From NCBI GenBank assembly GCA_965369815.1, contig CBDUQS010000011.1, forward strand, positions 1 through 30,588: a DNA stretch of 30,588 nucleotides. Reading direction: 5' to 3'. Below are positions 28,597-30,588 of this stretch, one piece after another; within the stretch, counting starts at the first letter, position 1; every line of letters starts with the position of its first letter. Position numbers and translations under genes: made by a program. A model generated the notes under the pieces. That model made no database searches. It saw nothing but the letters and a program-made list of their open reading frames with translations, and was not told the DNA's origin. The DNA is from DAOWGG01 sp965369815. Its GTDB lineage: Bacteria; Patescibacteriota; Gracilibacteria; UM-FILTER-43-11.

Positions 28597-30024
28597 ATGA
28601 ACACTGTTCCTTGGTGGGGCGTCCTACCATTCGCTGGGTTACTGCTTTGCATTGCAGTTTTCCCACTCCTTCCTCAAACCAAACACCTGTGGCACAAGAC
28701 ATGGTTCCAGCTCACGGTTGCCCTATTTTTCGGGCTTCCGATGGGACTCTGGATGCTGGTTGATGGCCGCAGTGGTGATGTGATTCATGCGGTTGTTGAG
28801 TACAGCCAGTTCATCACTCTTCTCTTTGCCTTGTTTGCTATTAGCGGAGGAGTCTTCGTTGGTGGTGATATCAAGGCAACCCCTAGGAACAACACCATCT
28901 TCCTCATTATCGGTGGGGTGCTGGCATCGTTCATTGGGACCACTGGGGCGGCGATGCTACTCATTCGTCCGCTTCTGAATACCAATAAGGAGCGCAAGCT
29001 CAAAACGCATACTGTGGTTTTTGCGATCTTTGTGATTGCAAACTGTGGTGGTCTTTTGACTCCGCTTGGCGATCCGCCGCTTTTCCTGGGAATGCTTCGA
29101 GGCGTGCCATTCATGTGGACGTTCTCACTCTTCCCACAGTGGTTGTTCGTTAACGGGATGTTGCTCCTGACCTACTATGCCTTGGATCGGAAGATGTACG
29201 CCTCCGAGAAAACCGAAGATATTCTTTCGGATGACACGGAAATCGTACCGATTTCTATTCAGGGGAAAATCAACTTCGTGTGGCTTTTTGGCATTGTTCT
29301 TTCGGTAGCTTTTATGCCGTCGATTGACTTACATGCCGCTCTTCACGAAGGTCATTCTCATTGGTATGCATGGGTTCCCTTCAGGGAGCTTTTCATGTAC
29401 ACGATGGTGGGTTGTTCCTACTTTTTTGGTGACGCGGAGGCTCGAACCAAGAATAAGTTTGATTGGGGTCCGATCAAAGAGGTGGCAGCGCTTTTCATTG
29501 GTATCTTCCTTGCGATGGTACCAGCGCTCGTTTACCTTCGTCAGATCGCTCCTGATCTGCCGCTCAACGAGGTCACCTTTTTTCTTTTCACGGGTGGACT
29601 CAGTAGCTTCCTCGATAACGCCCCGACGTACGTTACCTTCTTTGAGATGGCGCGTACGATGGGAGGCGAACCCGCTGTGGCGGGCGTTTGGGTGCCATAC
29701 CTGGTGTCCATATCGTTGGGAGCTGTGTTTTGCGGCGCAATGAGTTATATCGGCAATGGTCCGAACTTCATGGTAAAAGCAATTGCTGAATCCATGGAGG
29801 TTCCGATGCCCAGCTTCTTCGGTTATACGTTGAAGTGGGCTTTACGTTACCTTTTACCTCCACTCACCGCAATGGTGCTCATTTTCATCGTCCAGGATTG
29901 GTCGGTGAAAATGGTGGGGATAGGTCTTTCAGCAGGCCTTGCGAGCCAGGCTATCTGGCAAGCGAAAAAATACGGGGATCCACATCGAAAGATGGAGCGA
30001 GACCCTGCTGTCCTTGCGAACTAA
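28597..30024 (+). CDS. nhaD: NhaD-type Na+/H+ antiporter
   Basis: The 475-residue protein has 11-13 membrane helices in the ion-transporter (UIT/CitMHS-related) layout. The N-terminal PWWGVLPFAGLLLCIAVFPLLP start, GTTGAAMLLIRPLL (helix break), CGGLLTPLGDPPLFLGML and the second-half SSFLDNAPTYVTFFEMA and SYIGNGPNFMVKAIAE are typical of the family; the paired break regions in each half form the ion path. Na+ (or Li+) is exchanged for H+. GC content and codon choice are higher than in flanking genes. SD GGAG is 11 bases from the ATG. Together with the structured leader this suggests acquisition by transfer. It is a single-gene unit with a GC-rich hairpin downstream. Confidence 0.88.
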   Translation: MNTVPWWGVLPFAGLLLCIAVFPLLPQTKHLWHKTWFQLTVALFFGLPMGLWMLVDGRSGDVIHAVVEYSQFITLLFALFAISGGVFVGGDIKATPRNNTIFLIIGGVLASFIGTTGAAMLLIRPLLNTNKERKLKTHTVVFAIFVIANCGGLLTPLGDPPLFLGMLRGVPFMWTFSLFPQWLFVNGMLLLTYYALDRKMYASEKTEDILSDDTEIVPISIQGKINFVWLFGIVLSVAFMPSIDLHAALHEGHSHWYAWVPFRELFMYTMVGCSYFFGDAEARTKNKFDWGPIKEVAALFIGIFLAMVPALVYLRQIAPDLPLNEVTFFLFTGGLSSFLDNAPTYVTFFEMARTMGGEPAVAGVWVPYLVSISLGAVFCGAMSYIGNGPNFMVKAIAESMEVPMPSFFGYTLKWALRYLLPPLTAMVLIFIVQDWSVKMVGIGLSAGLASQAIWQAKKYGDPHRKMERDPAVLAN

Positions 30025-30030
30025 TGGTGA

Positions 30031-30063
30031 GGCCGTCCCGGTGTCGAAAGATGCCGGGCGGCC
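30031..30063 (+). terminator. GC-rich hairpin after nhaD
   Basis: GGCCGTCCCGG (30031-30041) pairs with CCGGGCGGCC (30054-30063) with one bulge and a 12-base loop. No T-run follows directly, so it may protect the 3' end or terminate weakly. Confidence 0.45.
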
Positions 30064-30089
30064 GATCCGCTTTATCTACTTGTTATTTA

Positions 30090-30588
30090 CTAACCTTCTG
30101 CACAAACGATTGATAGGTCGTGTTTTTTTTCGTTCAACTGGTCGCTGATTTTACACATTGTTTTGTCTTTTTTGTAGCTATCAGCATTGTTGATGCTTTT
30201 TTCAAATTGATTTTTTTCAAAGAATTTTTTAAGCATTGATGTGTCAACGACCGCGTTCTTTACGCTGAATCCCATTCCTTTATAAGTTTTTTCTTTCAAT
30301 CCTTTGTAGTCGGGAATATTCCACACCAAGTTCATGTCTTTTACCGTGGCGTAATCCAGATCTAGTTCTGACTTTAAACTCTCTAATGTTCCACGAATCC
30401 CATCAGGTGAAAGGCAGGTGATGGAGATCATTTTCCATTCATTATCTGTTTTTTTCAGATTTACTTTTACTGATTTAACGTCTCCAAAGAAGCTTTCATT
30501 AACCACGACGCTTGCACTGTCTCCATTTGTTTTTGCTGGCTCTGTTTCGATTCCAGAAGGCTTCATTTCTGCACATAGAACAGGATCG
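30090..30588 (-). CDS. Unknown protein, 5' end beyond the window
   Basis: The frame is open from the stop near 30090 to the window edge. A Met codon at 30566 gives 158 residues, but codons upstream of it (reading L-C-A-E before that Met) continue without stop, so the true start probably lies outside. No membrane helix is visible in the part seen. It contains a central strand/helix mix (VKVNLKKTDNEWKMISITC) and three Cys (in TCLSPDG, TMCKIS and IVCAEG). SVVVNESFFG and the WKMISITC strand recall NTF2-like or DUF4878-type lipoprotein folds, a weak resemblance. Composition matches the AT-rich host rather than the nhaD islet. Function unknown. Confidence 0.55.
   Translation of the reverse strand, partial: DPVLCAEMKPSGIETEPAKTNGDSASVVVNESFFGDVKSVKVNLKKTDNEWKMISITCLSPDGIRGTLESLKSELDLDYATVKDMNLVWNIPDYKGLKEKTYKGMGFSVKNAVVDTSMLKKFFEKNQFEKSINNADSYKKDKTMCKISDQLNEKKHDLSIVCAEG

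Overview
The window looks like a chromosomal piece of an AT-rich, small-genome bacterium, most likely of the Candidate Phyla Radiation (Patescibacteria; Peregrinibacteria or a relative is a guess). The reasons are tandem VirB2/TrbC-like membrane modules, SLH and CAP surface proteins, short A-rich start regions that mostly lack a Shine-Dalgarno motif, CCTGCC..GGCAGG palindromes, and 7-bp tandem repeats at gene junctions. TGA is used as a stop, so the UGA=Gly code of Gracilibacteria/SR1 is not supported.

Layout. 26-2243 (minus): two secreted or membrane proteins, each with three pilin-like two-helix modules. 2384-3905 (plus): rpmF, nusB, rnc. 3990-4800: a higher-GC islet with two small related orphan genes, each with its own promoter and strong SD. 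4823-6983 (minus): rpmH-rnpA-yidC-khpB. 7105-11829: a TIM-barrel protein, a membrane-anchored unknown, a Trm11-like methyltransferase, two unknowns and a CPA2 antiporter. 11908-14008: mnmA and nadA, convergent and overlapping. 14009-14542: a non-coding AT-rich gap holding a possible small RNA. 14543-15529: a GC-rich orphan gene. 15758-18934: an SLH-CAP surface protein and small unknown or membrane proteins. 18931-26200 (minus): an apparent eight-gene CsoR-controlled copper and thiol operon. 26403-28353: a small membrane protein, dus and a nitroreductase. 28597-30024: an NhaD-type antiporter with a long structured leader. 30090-30588: an unknown gene cut by the window edge.

The most system-like part is the CsoR operon. 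In order of transcription it encodes CsoR, an HMA-SafE-cupredoxin fusion, a DUF2318 lipoprotein, a DsbA-like oxidoreductase, a lipoprotein fusing two DUF1573 domains to a rhodanese, a thioredoxin-like lipoprotein, a two-helix membrane protein and a Cu(I) P1B-ATPase. A CsoR-type operator overlaps its promoter. The gene set suggests copper handling at the envelope linked to thiol or persulfide chemistry; this link is inference.

A second theme is short repeats. Seven-bp tandem arrays punctuate many gene junctions, and heptad and GC-palindrome elements lie in frame inside mnmA and the methyltransferase gene. A third theme is three higher-GC islets (two small genes, the GC-rich orphan, nhaD) whose composition and SD motifs differ from their neighbours and suggest transfer.
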